A stretch of 45,334 bases of DNA from Phycisphaeraceae bacterium. Its GTDB lineage: Bacteria > Planctomycetota > Phycisphaerae > Phycisphaerales > Phycisphaeraceae. Position numbers and translations under genes: made by a program. Where the stretch lies: assembly GCA_029260655.1 (NCBI GenBank), contig JAJDCU010000077.1, positions 1-45,334 on the forward strand. The letters are read 5' to 3'. This document shows positions 1-7,722 of the stretch, in pieces; position 1 is the first letter of the stretch; each line of letters opens with the position of its first letter. The notes below the pieces were generated by a model, which saw nothing but the letters and a program-made list of their open reading frames with translations, was not told the DNA's origin and made no database searches.

Positions 1-1
1 G

Positions 2-454
2 GCGGTGATGGCGGCGATGCCGCCGGCGGGGGGGGCGTGGTCGTGGGCGGGGGCCGGCAAGGGCGGGATGATCCTCTGGCCGATGTTCGGGGCGACGAAT
101 CAACTGCTCGGCGGGCTGGCGTTTTTGGTGATCGGGTTTTACCTCTGGCGTCGGAACAAGCCGGTGTGGTTCCTGGCGCTGCCGATGGTGTTCATGCTGG
201 TGATGCCGGCCTGGGCGATGAGCTGGCAGCTCTTCGTGGGCAGCGAGGATCACCCGGCCTGGATGTACGCGGACAAGCCCAACTGGGCGCTTATCGTGAT
301 CGCGGTGGCGACGCTGGTGTTGGAGGTCTGGATGGTGGTTGAAGCGATACTGCTTTGGCCGAAGGTCAAGGGCGAACTCGAGCCGCAACTTGGCGACCTG
401 GACGTGGTCCCGGTCTCCGCCGGGCCCGACCCGGGGGCGGGGATGAACTGCTGA
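2..454 (+). CDS. cstA: Carbon starvation protein CstA-like, C-terminal fragment (cut by window edge)
   Basis: This is the C-terminal ~150 residues of a membrane protein whose frame is open to the left edge of the window. The segment ILWPMFGATNQLL followed by hydrophobic stretches (GLAFLVIGFYLW, ALPMVFMLVMPAWAM, ALIVIAVATLVLEVW) matches the end of CstA, where an LWP-FG-TNQ-L motif precedes the last membrane helices. CstA proteins are inner-membrane peptide or pyruvate transporters induced by carbon starvation. The ATG and GTG codons at the left edge are internal, not the start. The hydrophilic tail of about 30 residues after the last helix ends at a TGA. Confidence 0.8.
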   Translation, partial: AVMAAMPPAGGAWSWAGAGKGGMILWPMFGATNQLLGGLAFLVIGFYLWRRNKPVWFLALPMVFMLVMPAWAMSWQLFVGSEDHPAWMYADKPNWALIVIAVATLVLEVWMVVEAILLWPKVKGELEPQLGDLDVVPVSAGPDPGAGMNC

Positions 455-552
455 CCCGATGACGGGCTTTGATCCGTCTGCCGCTCGCCTGGGGTGGGTT
501 GATGCCGTATCCTTACACGATGCGTGATGATGCGCCGTTGGAGCGATCGCTT

Positions 553-1002
553 ATGAGCCGGACGATCCTGTTGGTCCTGTGTATGTCTGTGGTGTTGACC
601 GGGTGCAGCAGCAACCTTCGGCCGGTGACGGCGCGGGTTGATTCGGTCACGGTTGACGACCAGACCGATCAGGGCGTGCGCCTGCTGGTCACGGTGGTAG
701 CGGAGAACCCCAACGACACGCCCTTGCCGGTGACATGGGTGTGGTACAAGGTCAACCTCGATGGCGGGGGGGACGAATTCACTTTCACCGAGCTGCCCAA
801 GGCCACGCTCCCGGCCCACGGCACGCAGACGATCACACTTCCCGCCGCGTTTGCACGGGGCGGCGGCGAAGCGGCGGGGGATCGCTACCAGGTTACCGGG
901 CATGTTACCTATCATCCTCCGGGCGAGATCCGCAAGCTCCTGACCGAATACAAAGTCCCTCTGCCGTCGGCGGCGTTCGCTGACGAAGGGGTATTGCCTT
1001 AA
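553..1002 (+). CDS. LEA14-like (WHy-type) lipoprotein
   Basis: A 149-residue lipoprotein. The N-terminus MSRTILLVLCMSVVLTGCSS is a signal peptide with lipobox LTGC, so the Cys should be lipidated and the protein membrane anchored outside the cytoplasm. The mature part has the LEA type-2 / water-stress pattern: a strand ending in 'AENPNDTPLPVTWVWYKVNL', then 'TLPAHGTQTITLP'. This beta-sandwich family is linked to desiccation tolerance in plants; bacterial roles are poorly defined. An in-frame ATG lies 84 bases upstream (469), but only the start at 553 puts a clean signal peptide at the N-terminus. Fold assignment is moderate, lipoprotein assignment strong. Confidence 0.72.
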   Translation: MSRTILLVLCMSVVLTGCSSNLRPVTARVDSVTVDDQTDQGVRLLVTVVAENPNDTPLPVTWVWYKVNLDGGGDEFTFTELPKATLPAHGTQTITLPAAFARGGGEAAGDRYQVTGHVTYHPPGEIRKLLTEYKVPLPSAAFADEGVLP

Positions 1003-1019
1003 GTGGACGCCTAAGCGTC

Positions 1020-1044
1020 AAGCCCGCGACAAGTCGCGGCGCTT
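1020..1044. other. Hairpin downstream of the LEA-like gene, no U-tract
   Basis: CCGCGA-CAAG-TCGCGG forms a 6-bp GC stem with a 4-base loop, extended outward by imperfect AAGC/GCTT pairing. No T-run follows on either strand, so it is not a canonical intrinsic terminator. Similar CCCGC-type hairpins occur at 7501-7519 and 19565-19579. Confidence 0.4.
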
Positions 1045-1070
1045 CGTGGATGTCATGACATCATCCCGGT

Positions 1071-1113
1071 CCCCGACCACCCGCCCCCGACCCCTGAACC
1101 CTACGCTCCGCCC
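1071..1113 (+). repeat. C-rich tract abutting the nadB start (G-quadruplex motif on template strand)
   Basis: Six runs of three or more C separated by short spacers end directly at the nadB ATG. The complementary (template) strand satisfies the G3+N1-7 quadruplex pattern. There is no Shine-Dalgarno sequence. Comparable tracts precede hisA (6385-6410), ychF (21462-21486) and the RidA gene (39422-39453), with a looser one before asnB. Confidence 0.5.
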
Positions 1114-2775
1114 ATGCTCGACGACCGCCGATACCTGATCCCGTTCCGTGCGACGCTGTTGCCGCAGATCTTCACCGATACGCTCGTGATCGGCGGGGGG
1201 GTGGCGGGGTTGCGCGCCGCGGTTTCGGCCCGTGAGCACGGGGACGTGATTGTCGCGGGCAAGGGCGGTATTCAGGACTCCAACACCTACTGGGCCCAGG
1301 GCGGCGTCAGCGTGGTGCTGGATGAGTCCGACAGCATCGATCAGCATGTTGAAGACACGATGGTCGCCGGAGCAGGGCTCTGCGATGAGCCGGTCGTCCG
1401 ACAGGTTGTGTCACAGGCACGAGAGCGTATCGACGAGTTGGTCTCGTGGGGGATGCGTCTGGATCGGACAGACAGCGGGCCGGCGCTCGGGAAAGAAGGG
1501 GGCCATACCCATCCGCGGATCGTACACGCCGACGGCGACGCCACCGGTCGTGAACTCGCTGCCACACTTGATCGTCACGTCCGAAGCCTCGACCGCGTCC
1601 GTTTATTCGACCAGTGTTTCGTGCTGGACCTGATCACGCTCGACGGCTCGCCCCCGCAGTGCCTGGGCGCGATCACGCACCACCCCAAATACGGCCTTCA
1701 GGTCATCTGGGCCCAGGCGACGATCCTGGCGACCGGCGGGTGCGGGCAGGTCTACCGTGAATCGACCAACCCCACCGCCGCGACCGGTGACGGCCTGGCG
1801 ATGGCGTACCGGGCCGGGGCGCAACTGGCGGACCTGAGCTTTATGCAGTTCCACCCGACGACGCTGTATGTCGCCGGTGCAAGCCGGTCGCTGATCTCCG
1901 AGGCCGTGCGCGGCGAGGGAGCGTACCTGGTCGACCGCCACGGCCAGCGGTTCATGCAGGACTACGACCAGCGAGGTGAGTTGGCCCCACGAGATATCGT
2001 CTCACGCTCGATCCTCAAGCAGATGGCGGCCACCAACCACACCAACGTCTACCTGGACGTGAGGCACCTGGGTAAGGACCGCTTCGCTAAGCGATTCCCG
2101 GGGATCTATGACCTGCTCAAACAGTTCGACATCGACCCCGCCGAGCAGACGATCCCGATCCATCCCTCGGCCCACTACATGGTCGGCGGCGTGCGGACCG
2201 ACGACCACGCACGCACCAACATCCAGGGCCTGTACGCCTGCGGCGAGATCGCCTGCACCGGCCTGCACGGCGCTAACCGCTTGGCCAGCAACAGCCTGTT
2301 GGAGGGGTTGGTCTTCGGCGAGGTCGCAGGCCGAACCGCGTCGGAGATGATCGACCATCAGCACGGACGGTCCCCGGTCAAGGTCATCTCCGACATCCGT
2401 CCGTCCGATCGCTCGGAGCTGGACCTGGCGGACGTCCGCTCGAGCCTTCGCAGCGTGATGTGGCGACACGTCAGTATCGAACGTCAGGGCGAACGCCTGG
2501 ACGAGGTGACCGAGATGTTCGACTTCTGGGCGAGGTACACCCTCGATAAGATCTTCGACGACCGCAAGGGCTGGGAGGTGCAGAACCTCCTGACCGTCGG
2601 CTCACTGATCACCCGCGCCGCGCTCTGGCGCACCGAGAGCCGGGGCACACATTACCGCCTGGATCACCCCAAGCCCAGCGATAACCTGCGCACCCATAGC
2701 ATCTGGAAGCGAGGCGACGTCGATCCGATCTCGGTGGCGGTAGCCGATACCACACAAACGACACGGCCGGCCTGA
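1114..2775 (+). CDS. nadB: L-aspartate oxidase
   Basis: FAD-dependent oxidation of L-aspartate to iminoaspartate, first step of de novo NAD synthesis, cytoplasmic. The 553-residue product has the N-terminal dinucleotide-binding motif DTLVIGGGVAGLRAA, the GGCGQVYRESTNP stretch, the FHPT segment, the RGEGAYLVD loop, PRDIVSRSI (catalytic Arg region), HYMVGGV and HGANRLASNSLLEGLVFG, followed by the helical C-terminal domain typical of NadB and the related succinate dehydrogenase flavoproteins. Its length fits NadB (about 530-550). nadA and nadC are not in the window. The stop codon is separated by one base from the stop of the convergent pseudopilin gene, so the two transcripts must overlap. Confidence 0.93.
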   Translation: MLDDRRYLIPFRATLLPQIFTDTLVIGGGVAGLRAAVSAREHGDVIVAGKGGIQDSNTYWAQGGVSVVLDESDSIDQHVEDTMVAGAGLCDEPVVRQVVSQARERIDELVSWGMRLDRTDSGPALGKEGGHTHPRIVHADGDATGRELAATLDRHVRSLDRVRLFDQCFVLDLITLDGSPPQCLGAITHHPKYGLQVIWAQATILATGGCGQVYRESTNPTAATGDGLAMAYRAGAQLADLSFMQFHPTTLYVAGASRSLISEAVRGEGAYLVDRHGQRFMQDYDQRGELAPRDIVSRSILKQMAATNHTNVYLDVRHLGKDRFAKRFPGIYDLLKQFDIDPAEQTIPIHPSAHYMVGGVRTDDHARTNIQGLYACGEIACTGLHGANRLASNSLLEGLVFGEVAGRTASEMIDHQHGRSPVKVISDIRPSDRSELDLADVRSSLRSVMWRHVSIERQGERLDEVTEMFDFWARYTLDKIFDDRKGWEVQNLLTVGSLITRAALWRTESRGTHYRLDHPKPSDNLRTHSIWKRGDVDPISVAVADTTQTTRPA

Positions 2776-2776
2776 C

Positions 2777-3547
2777 TCACCGCGCGGTCGCGGGGTTCCA
2801 CAGGTCGATTCCTTTTTCATTGTCAAAGGTCTGAGGAAATGCGACGCCGTTAGCGTGGCCGTCGGCGTAGATGTAGTTAGACGCCGACCCGTGGCGGATA
2901 AGGTCCAGTCCGTCGCCGGGCTCGGTCCGTCCTAGTTTCCAGAAGTGCGCCATGACGTGGTCAACGCCAAAAGCGCCGCCTGCGATCTCGCCGAATATCA
3001 CGGTCGCGGAGGGCAGGGGGATGTCCAGGGTCCTGCCCCAGGTGTTCCCGGCCAGGACCACGGCCTCCTGCGGGTCGGGCGAATCAGGGCGCAGCTCAAA
3101 ATAGACGCTCTTGCCGTAGCTGAGATACGAGTCAGGCGGAGCGAAAGCAGGTTCGGGCTGGTCGCGCTGGTCCTCCGGGCAACGGTAGAGCGTCGACCGG
3201 AGTTGAACCAATGCGTCGCTGGTGAAGATATTGAAGCTCAGCGGGTCACCTGAGAATGAGGTGTATCCGAGATAGGGCGCCAGCTGCACGTCCCAAGCCG
3301 CAACGGGGTCGGCGATGCTGAATGAGTGGACGCTGGGCGGGAAATACTCGTCGTTCTCCCCGGTATACATCGTCATCGCCTGACCGATACTGACCATCTG
3401 TGTCATGCACTGCATCCGCCGGGCGATTGCCTTTGACGCGCCCAAAGCCGGCAACAGGATGCCCATCAGCAGTGCGATGATCGCGATCACCACAACCAAC
3501 TCGATGAGCGTGAAGCCGGCAGATTGCCGCGGTATGTCAATGCGCAT
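2777..3547 (-). CDS. Pseudopilin-type protein with H-X9-DG motif
   Basis: A 256-residue protein with a type IV prepilin/pseudopilin N-terminus: short basic leader, then GFTLIELVVVIAIIALLMGI, which fits prepilin-peptidase cleavage after Gly and N-methylation of Phe. The C-terminal part contains HGSASNYIYADGHANG, i.e. His, nine residues, Asp-Gly, the H-X9-DG signature of a protein family abundant in planctomycetes. The start at 3547 is preceded by GGAGGGGATGG. It overlaps the end of the upstream PEP-CTERM gene by 11 bases, which suggests translational coupling. A role in a type II secretion/pilus-like surface apparatus is inferred from family only. Confidence 0.85.
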   Translation of the reverse strand: MRIDIPRQSAGFTLIELVVVIAIIALLMGILLPALGASKAIARRMQCMTQMVSIGQAMTMYTGENDEYFPPSVHSFSIADPVAAWDVQLAPYLGYTSFSGDPLSFNIFTSDALVQLRSTLYRCPEDQRDQPEPAFAPPDSYLSYGKSVYFELRPDSPDPQEAVVLAGNTWGRTLDIPLPSATVIFGEIAGGAFGVDHVMAHFWKLGRTEPGDGLDLIRHGSASNYIYADGHANGVAFPQTFDNEKGIDLWNPATAR

Positions 3548-4412
3548 TCCATCCCCTCCGCCCCAAAATAAGTAAACCCGCCAATAGCAGCCCCGACGCC
3601 GGCTCAGGCACATCGATGCCAAAACCTGGAGGCGGGGGCGTCCCAGCGTTCCAGTTACCCAGCACGGCGTTGAGGTCTTCGATGCCGACAAAGCCGTCGC
3701 CGGTAGGATCGCCCGACAGCGGATCCCCTTGGGCCGTGCTCTGGTTCCAGTTGCCCAACACGGTGTTGAGGTCTTCGATGCCGACGAATCCGTCGGTGTT
3801 CAGGTCACCGGCGAGCAACTGGTGTGTGTTGGTCCATTCGAAAGTGACTTGGGCCGGAGTGAAAGTGTTATTCATCACACCCAGTGTGTCACCGACGTAG
3901 ACCCGGTAAGTTGCGAAGAAGTCTCCGGGCTCGACGGATGCGTACCAGTTGTGTGTCATCGACCCGGACCAGGACCAGATGTCCGCGGAGCCGAACGTCC
4001 CGAATATCGGGGCCATGGGTTGATCGCCCGGGTTGGGGACACCGGTGCCGCCAGAGTTCGACGCGATCCCGCCCTGGAATGATTGCAGGCCCGGTGTCTG
4101 GTCAATCACCTCGATCCAGATCAAGTCACCTTGCAGGTCGAAGGGGAACAGCGCGGTCCAGCCGAACTGCGCGTTGTACCCCTTGCCGTTGAGCACGGAA
4201 AAGGGGGCGTCGAAGGCGTCCTGGCCGATCATGTCGGGGATCAACGCCGGATCGTCCCTGAAGACAAGCACCTGCCCGCCACTGACACCGATGTTGACGT
4301 GACTCATGAAGCCGCCGAGCGTCTGCCCGTGCGCCCCGCTGCTAACAAGCAGCGAGGCGCATAAGGCAAGACCGGCCGGCCGGCCGATGTTTGACTGTGC
4401 ATATCGAAACAT
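3537..4412 (-). CDS. PEP-CTERM protein with paired dockerin-like repeats
   Basis: A 291-residue secreted protein: signal peptide ending near SSGAHG, a ~165-residue beta-rich domain, two tandem copies of 'GD.N.DGFVGIEDLN.VLGNWN' (EF-hand-like, dockerin type I style), and a PEP-CTERM tail (VPEPASGLLLAGLLILGRRGW). PEP-CTERM proteins are processed by an exosortase; none is in the window. The globular domain is paralogous to the next upstream gene (shared SVLNGKGYNAQFGW / TVLNGRHFNAQLGW, MTHNWY, YRVYVGD, TPAQV). ATG 4412 has GAGGAG seven bases upstream; an alternative ATG at 4427 forms an ATGA overlap with the upstream stop. Confidence 0.85.
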   Translation of the reverse strand: MFRYAQSNIGRPAGLALCASLLVSSGAHGQTLGGFMSHVNIGVSGGQVLVFRDDPALIPDMIGQDAFDAPFSVLNGKGYNAQFGWTALFPFDLQGDLIWIEVIDQTPGLQSFQGGIASNSGGTGVPNPGDQPMAPIFGTFGSADIWSWSGSMTHNWYASVEPGDFFATYRVYVGDTLGVMNNTFTPAQVTFEWTNTHQLLAGDLNTDGFVGIEDLNTVLGNWNQSTAQGDPLSGDPTGDGFVGIEDLNAVLGNWNAGTPPPPGFGIDVPEPASGLLLAGLLILGRRGWNAH

Positions 4413-4423
4413 CGGGTAGCTCC

Positions 4424-5221
4424 TCATAGCTGGCCGTTCCGTCCCCTGCGGCAGACCAGTGCTAGCGTGCCAAGTAGAACGATCGCCGTAGACGCCGGCT
4501 CGGGCACCCAGGCCACATTCACTTGCGCCGGTGTATATGTCGGGTCCAGCACACCGGTCGTGGCATCGCCGACATAGATTCGGTACTGAACCTCGTATAG
4601 ACCGGGTGTGTCCGTGACGTACCAGTTGTGAGTCATAATGCCCGAGCCGCTTGCGATAAACGGTGGGTTGAGGCTGTCTGCGATGTCACGGTCAAACCAC
4701 TTCCAGGGCTGACCGCCTACGAAGATCGGGTCGAGCGTGTGCTGGTCCATCGGCAGCAGTGGGGAGGTAGCGCCCTGCCCGCCCTCGAGGACCTCCAGCG
4801 TGCCCGGGCCGGTAACCGAGATCGGCTCGATCCAGACCGCCGACCCGCTGGGCACGGTCCAGGTCCCAGCGTTCTCGGCGATCCACCCCAGTTGGGCGTT
4901 GAAGTGTCGGCCGTTGAGCACCGTCCAGTCTGGCCCGCCCGTGCCGGATTCATCGGTATAGTCCGGGTGGGTATCTGGCGTGAACTTCAGAGGCAACTCA
5001 GGGGTGTTCCCCGCCGGCGACATGCCCGGGCCTAGATGCACGACAATTTCATTTGCCGGGTTGATCGAAATCATCCCGTGGTACATGCCCAACTCACCGG
5101 CCTGACCGCCGGTCATCATCGGGTTCGGCGGGATAACCGCCGACTGGACCTGTGAGACAACCAACACGACCAATCCGATAGCCATCACAACCGCCCCGAG
5201 GCGGGATAACAGTCGATTCAT
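4424..5221 (-). CDS. PEP-CTERM protein, paralogue of the downstream gene
   Basis: A 265-residue secreted protein with signal peptide (MNRLLSRLGAVVMAIGLVVL...VQSA) and PEP-CTERM tail VPEPASTAIVLLGTLALVCRR. The body shares conserved blocks with the neighbour at 3537-4412 (LNG..FNAQLGW, WIEPI, G.MTHNWY, YRIYVGDATTGVLDPTYTPAQV) but has no dockerin-like repeats, so the pair looks like a tandem duplication followed by domain gain or loss. GAGAGGAG lies six bases before ATG 5221, and a GGCGC-TGT-GCGCC hairpin lies at 5251-5263 in the leader. It is probably the first gene of a three-gene unit with 3537-4412 and the pseudopilin. Function unknown; probably an extracellular or surface protein. Confidence 0.83.
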   Translation of the reverse strand: MNRLLSRLGAVVMAIGLVVLVVSQVQSAVIPPNPMMTGGQAGELGMYHGMISINPANEIVVHLGPGMSPAGNTPELPLKFTPDTHPDYTDESGTGGPDWTVLNGRHFNAQLGWIAENAGTWTVPSGSAVWIEPISVTGPGTLEVLEGGQGATSPLLPMDQHTLDPIFVGGQPWKWFDRDIADSLNPPFIASGSGIMTHNWYVTDTPGLYEVQYRIYVGDATTGVLDPTYTPAQVNVAWVPEPASTAIVLLGTLALVCRRGRNGQL

Positions 5222-5343
5222 AACAAACTCCTCTCGTATCCATGCAGCTTGGCGCTGTGCGCCTTGACCATGACAGACGAAGCGCCCCACTAACAACGCA
5301 GTGGGTGCAATTCGCTAAACAAAAGTGGTTCAAAGATCGGGTA

Positions 5344-5742
5344 TCAGGCGGCCGGCGGACCGCGGCCGAAGTAGATGTGCTCGAACTCGGGGCGCTGGGC
5401 GACCCTCGGCGCGGGCCAGGGCAGCACGTCCAGCAACTGAGGCGATGGGGGGCCTACGTCGACCGGATCTGGTGCGTTAAGCACCGCGATGATCTGGCAG
5501 ATCGCGCACGAACCGGCGGGGGTAAGCGGCGATCCCCCAGGCGCACGGCTTGGCTTTGGGCAGCCGCAACGGCTCGTGCCGCTGAACATCTGCGCAAGCG
5601 GGCAGACCTCGTTGGCTGAAGGCTGAGGCGGCGGTTCGGCGCCCGGCACCCGCACCACACCGCGGGTGTGGCCCGGCACGATCACCCCGAACCACAGCGC
5701 TAGCCAGATGATTGTCAGCTTGTAGAGCGTCGTTGACCGCAT
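5344..5742 (-). CDS. Small Cys-rich secreted or membrane-anchored hypothetical protein
   Basis: Not recognised. The 132-residue product has one N-terminal hydrophobic stretch (LTIIWLALWFGVIVPGHT), a Pro-rich linker, then Cys residues in the pattern C...CGC...CAIC, and a Pro-rich tail. The paired cysteines suggest metal binding or disulfides outside the cytoplasm. The start at 5742 has no Shine-Dalgarno, but a promoter-like TTGCGA-16-TATGAT lies just upstream on the same strand (5757-5784), giving a very short leader. It diverges from the carbonic-anhydrase-like gene. Confidence 0.6.
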   Translation of the reverse strand: MRSTTLYKLTIIWLALWFGVIVPGHTRGVVRVPGAEPPPQPSANEVCPLAQMFSGTSRCGCPKPSRAPGGSPLTPAGSCAICQIIAVLNAPDPVDVGPPSPQLLDVLPWPAPRVAQRPEFEHIYFGRGPPAA

Positions 5743-5756
5743 AGGCTTATGCGATC

Positions 5757-5784
5757 ATCATAGAGATCGGTCCCCTTCTCGCAA
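5757..5784 (-). promoter_or_regulatory. Candidate promoter for the Cys-rich gene
   Basis: On the minus strand, -35 TTGCGA (5779-5784) and -10 TATGAT (5757-5762) are separated by 16 bases. The expected transcription start lies only a few bases before the ATG at 5742. Confidence 0.45.
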
Positions 5785-5802
5785 GGTGACGACCCGATCC
5801 GC

Positions 5803-5808
5803 TACGAT
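5803..5808 (+). promoter_or_regulatory. -10-like TACGAT close to the start of the carbonic-anhydrase-like gene
   Basis: TACGAT ends nine bases before ATG 5818. The same arrangement (TACGATAC, a few bases, ACGATG) occurs before gluQ at 10286. No convincing -35 box. If this is the -10, the mRNA would be leaderless or nearly so. Confidence 0.35.
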
Positions 5809-5817
5809 ACCCACACG

Positions 5818-6351
5818 ATGAGCATCAACGAGATACAAGGCGTCTACATGGCTGACACCGCCCGGGTGGTGGGGCGGGTGAATCTAGGCCAGGGTGTCAA
5901 CCTCTGGTACGGTGCGGCCGTCCGCGGTGATGTGGATGTGATCACCATCGGCAGAGGTACGAACGTGCAGGACAACGCCGTCATCCACTGTGATGGCGGC
6001 ACCCCCAACACCATCGGCGAAGATGTCAGCATCGGCCACGGGGCGATCGTCCACGGCAAACAGGTCGGCGACGGCTCATTGATCGGCATGGGCGCGGTCG
6101 TCCTGGGCGGATCGGTCGTCGGCAAGGGGTGCCTGATCGCCGCCAGAGCACTCGTGACCGAGAACATGGTCGTCCCTGATGGCATGGTCGTTATGGGCAT
6201 CCCCGGCAAGATCGTCAGGCCGGTCAGCGAGGAGGAAGCCAAGATGATGCGCTGGCTCGCACCGCATTACGCGGAACTGGCCCAGAAGCACCGCCACCAC
6301 CCCGAAGCCCCCGAGCACCGCCCCTGGACAGGGGAAGCTATGAGCCATTAG
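5818..6351 (+). CDS. Gamma-carbonic anhydrase family protein (left-handed beta-helix)
   Basis: A 177-residue hexapeptide-repeat protein of the gamma-carbonic anhydrase / YrdA-PaaY group. Hexapeptide turns run through residues ~10-125 (VVGRVNLGQGVNLWYGAAVRGD, then IGRGTNVQDNAVIH). The three metal-ligand histidines of the family are present at residues 57, 74 and 79 (VIHC, GHGAIVHG), so Zn/Fe binding and carbonic anhydrase activity are possible, although many YrdA-like proteins are inactive in vitro. The C-terminal helix (EEEAKMMRWLAPHYAELAQKHRHH) is usual for the family and supports trimer packing. Its stop codon lies inside a short CATTAGCC-GTTAGT-CATTAGCC direct repeat. Confidence 0.85.
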   Translation: MSINEIQGVYMADTARVVGRVNLGQGVNLWYGAAVRGDVDVITIGRGTNVQDNAVIHCDGGTPNTIGEDVSIGHGAIVHGKQVGDGSLIGMGAVVLGGSVVGKGCLIAARALVTENMVVPDGMVVMGIPGKIVRPVSEEEAKMMRWLAPHYAELAQKHRHHPEAPEHRPWTGEAMSH

Positions 6352-6384
6352 CCGTTAGTCATTAGCCTGCTGTCTATTGCGATA

Positions 6385-6410
6385 CCCCGAACCCTAGACC
6401 CAATTCCCCC
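6385..6410 (+). repeat. C-rich tract abutting the hisA start (G-quadruplex motif on template strand)
   Basis: Runs CCCC, CCC, CCC, CCCCC separated by 3-4 bases end exactly at the hisA ATG. The template strand fits the G-quadruplex pattern, and no Shine-Dalgarno is present. It belongs to the same family as the tracts at 1071, 15816, 21462, 34806 and 39422. Confidence 0.55.
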
Positions 6411-7133
6411 ATGCATCTTTTCCCCGCCATCGATTTACGTAACGGCCAAGTCGTCCGCCTGACCCAGGGCGACTACGACCGCCAGACCACGTACCAGGCA
6501 GACCCCGTAGACCAGGCCAAACAGTTCCGCGACGCCGGGGCGAGTTGGATGCACGTCGTGGACCTCGACGGCGCCCGCACCGGCAAGCTGACGCACGCCG
6601 GGGTGATCGAGCAGATGTGTACGCAGACGGGTTTGAAGGTCGAGGTCGGTGGGGGGGTGCGGTCCGAGGCCGTGATCGACACGCTGCTGGGTGCCGGGGT
6701 CAACCGCGTCGTCGTCGGGACCGCGGCGCTGAAGAACTGGCCCTGGTTCGAAGCGCTCATGGGCAACCCGACCTACCGCGGCCGGCTCGTCCTGGGCCTG
6801 GACGCCAAGCACGGCCAGGTCACCACCGACGGCTGGGAACAGACCAGCGAGCAGACCGCGCTCGACGTCGCCAAGGCCGTCACCGACTGGCCGCTGGCCG
6901 CGATCGTCTACACCGACATCGCCACCGATGGCACGCTCAAAGGACCAAACGTCCCTGCCACACGCGAGATCGCCGAAGCCACCCACGTCCCCATCGTCGC
7001 CTCAGGCGGCGTCGGCACACTCGATGACCTTATCGCATTACGCGAACTACCCATCCAAGGCGCGATCGTCGGCAAGGCCCTCTACGAAAACGCCTTCACC
7101 ATCGACCAAGCGATCCAGGCTTTTGAAGGATAA
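6411..7133 (+). CDS. hisA: Phosphoribosylformimino-5-aminoimidazole carboxamide ribotide isomerase
   Basis: Catalyses the ProFAR to PRFAR Amadori-type isomerisation in histidine biosynthesis. The 240-residue (beta/alpha)8 barrel starts with MHLFPAIDLRNGQVVRL, carrying the catalytic Asp in AIDLR, and has the second catalytic Asp in VLGLDAKHGQV. Phosphate-binding loops VEVGGGVR and IVASGGVGTLDDL and the TDIATDGTLKGPN segment identify HisA rather than HisF or PriA. Normal length. It stands alone, without hisF or hisH, so the his genes are dispersed in this genome. Confidence 0.94.
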   Translation: MHLFPAIDLRNGQVVRLTQGDYDRQTTYQADPVDQAKQFRDAGASWMHVVDLDGARTGKLTHAGVIEQMCTQTGLKVEVGGGVRSEAVIDTLLGAGVNRVVVGTAALKNWPWFEALMGNPTYRGRLVLGLDAKHGQVTTDGWEQTSEQTALDVAKAVTDWPLAAIVYTDIATDGTLKGPNVPATREIAEATHVPIVASGGVGTLDDLIALRELPIQGAIVGKALYENAFTIDQAIQAFEG

Positions 7134-7184
7134 ACAGTCTCATCCCTCATGAAGCGCCGCGAATTGTCGCACCGGTGAAATACC

Positions 7185-7478
7185 ATGACAGACGAACAAG
7201 ACACATACGATGACCAGGACGAGAATCCTTTGCAAGGCTACTTCGACTGGCAGGTCACGACGCTGCTGTTGGCCTACGACCTGACCGACCCGATCCCCGG
7301 CGACGACCCGCAGGCCGGCGAACAGCGTCGTGCGAAGGTCGAGCAGGAGGTCCGCGAGTTCACCCTCGCCGTCGTCCCCGAGATGTATCTGAACGACCCG
7401 AACCTCGACTGGCCCCCCGAAGTGATGATGACCATCACCCGCGCGACGTTCGACCGGGTGAATCAGATCACGGGCTGA
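7185..7478 (+). CDS. Small acidic hypothetical protein
   Basis: A 97-residue acidic cytoplasmic protein not recognised from sequence. There is no signal peptide or membrane segment. The composition is rich in Asp/Glu, with a likely helical middle (QRRAKVEQEVREFTLAVVPEMYL). The start at 7185 is preceded by GGTGAAATACC (weak Shine-Dalgarno) and follows hisA by 51 bases, so it may be co-transcribed. A hairpin lies 22 bases after the stop. Coding status is supported by the clean reading frame and spacing, not by homology. Confidence 0.6.
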   Translation: MTDEQDTYDDQDENPLQGYFDWQVTTLLLAYDLTDPIPGDDPQAGEQRRAKVEQEVREFTLAVVPEMYLNDPNLDWPPEVMMTITRATFDRVNQITG

Positions 7479-7500
7479 TAATGACCACGTTCCGGCAAAG

Positions 7501-7519
7501 CCCGCGATATTATCGCGGG
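7501..7519. other. CCCGCGAT/ATCGCGGG hairpin
   Basis: A perfect 8-bp stem with a 3-base loop downstream of the small acidic gene. No U-tract. The rest of 7479-7722 holds no recognisable gene. Resembles the hairpin at 1020-1044. Confidence 0.45.
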
Positions 7520-7722
7520 TCCGAACGAGAAAGAGCAATAGAGGCGTGTGCCCAAACCGAAGGGGCGTCGGTGGGGTGAGAAGTGGGACGCATCCACGCC
7601 CCACCACCACCGAGGCTATCGGACCCTGCGCATTACGCGAGGAATCAGCCCCAAGTGATTGTATGCCGTGATACACCCGATGCATGGCTAGGGTTCATCA
7701 CATTCAGACGAAGGGCGGAAAC

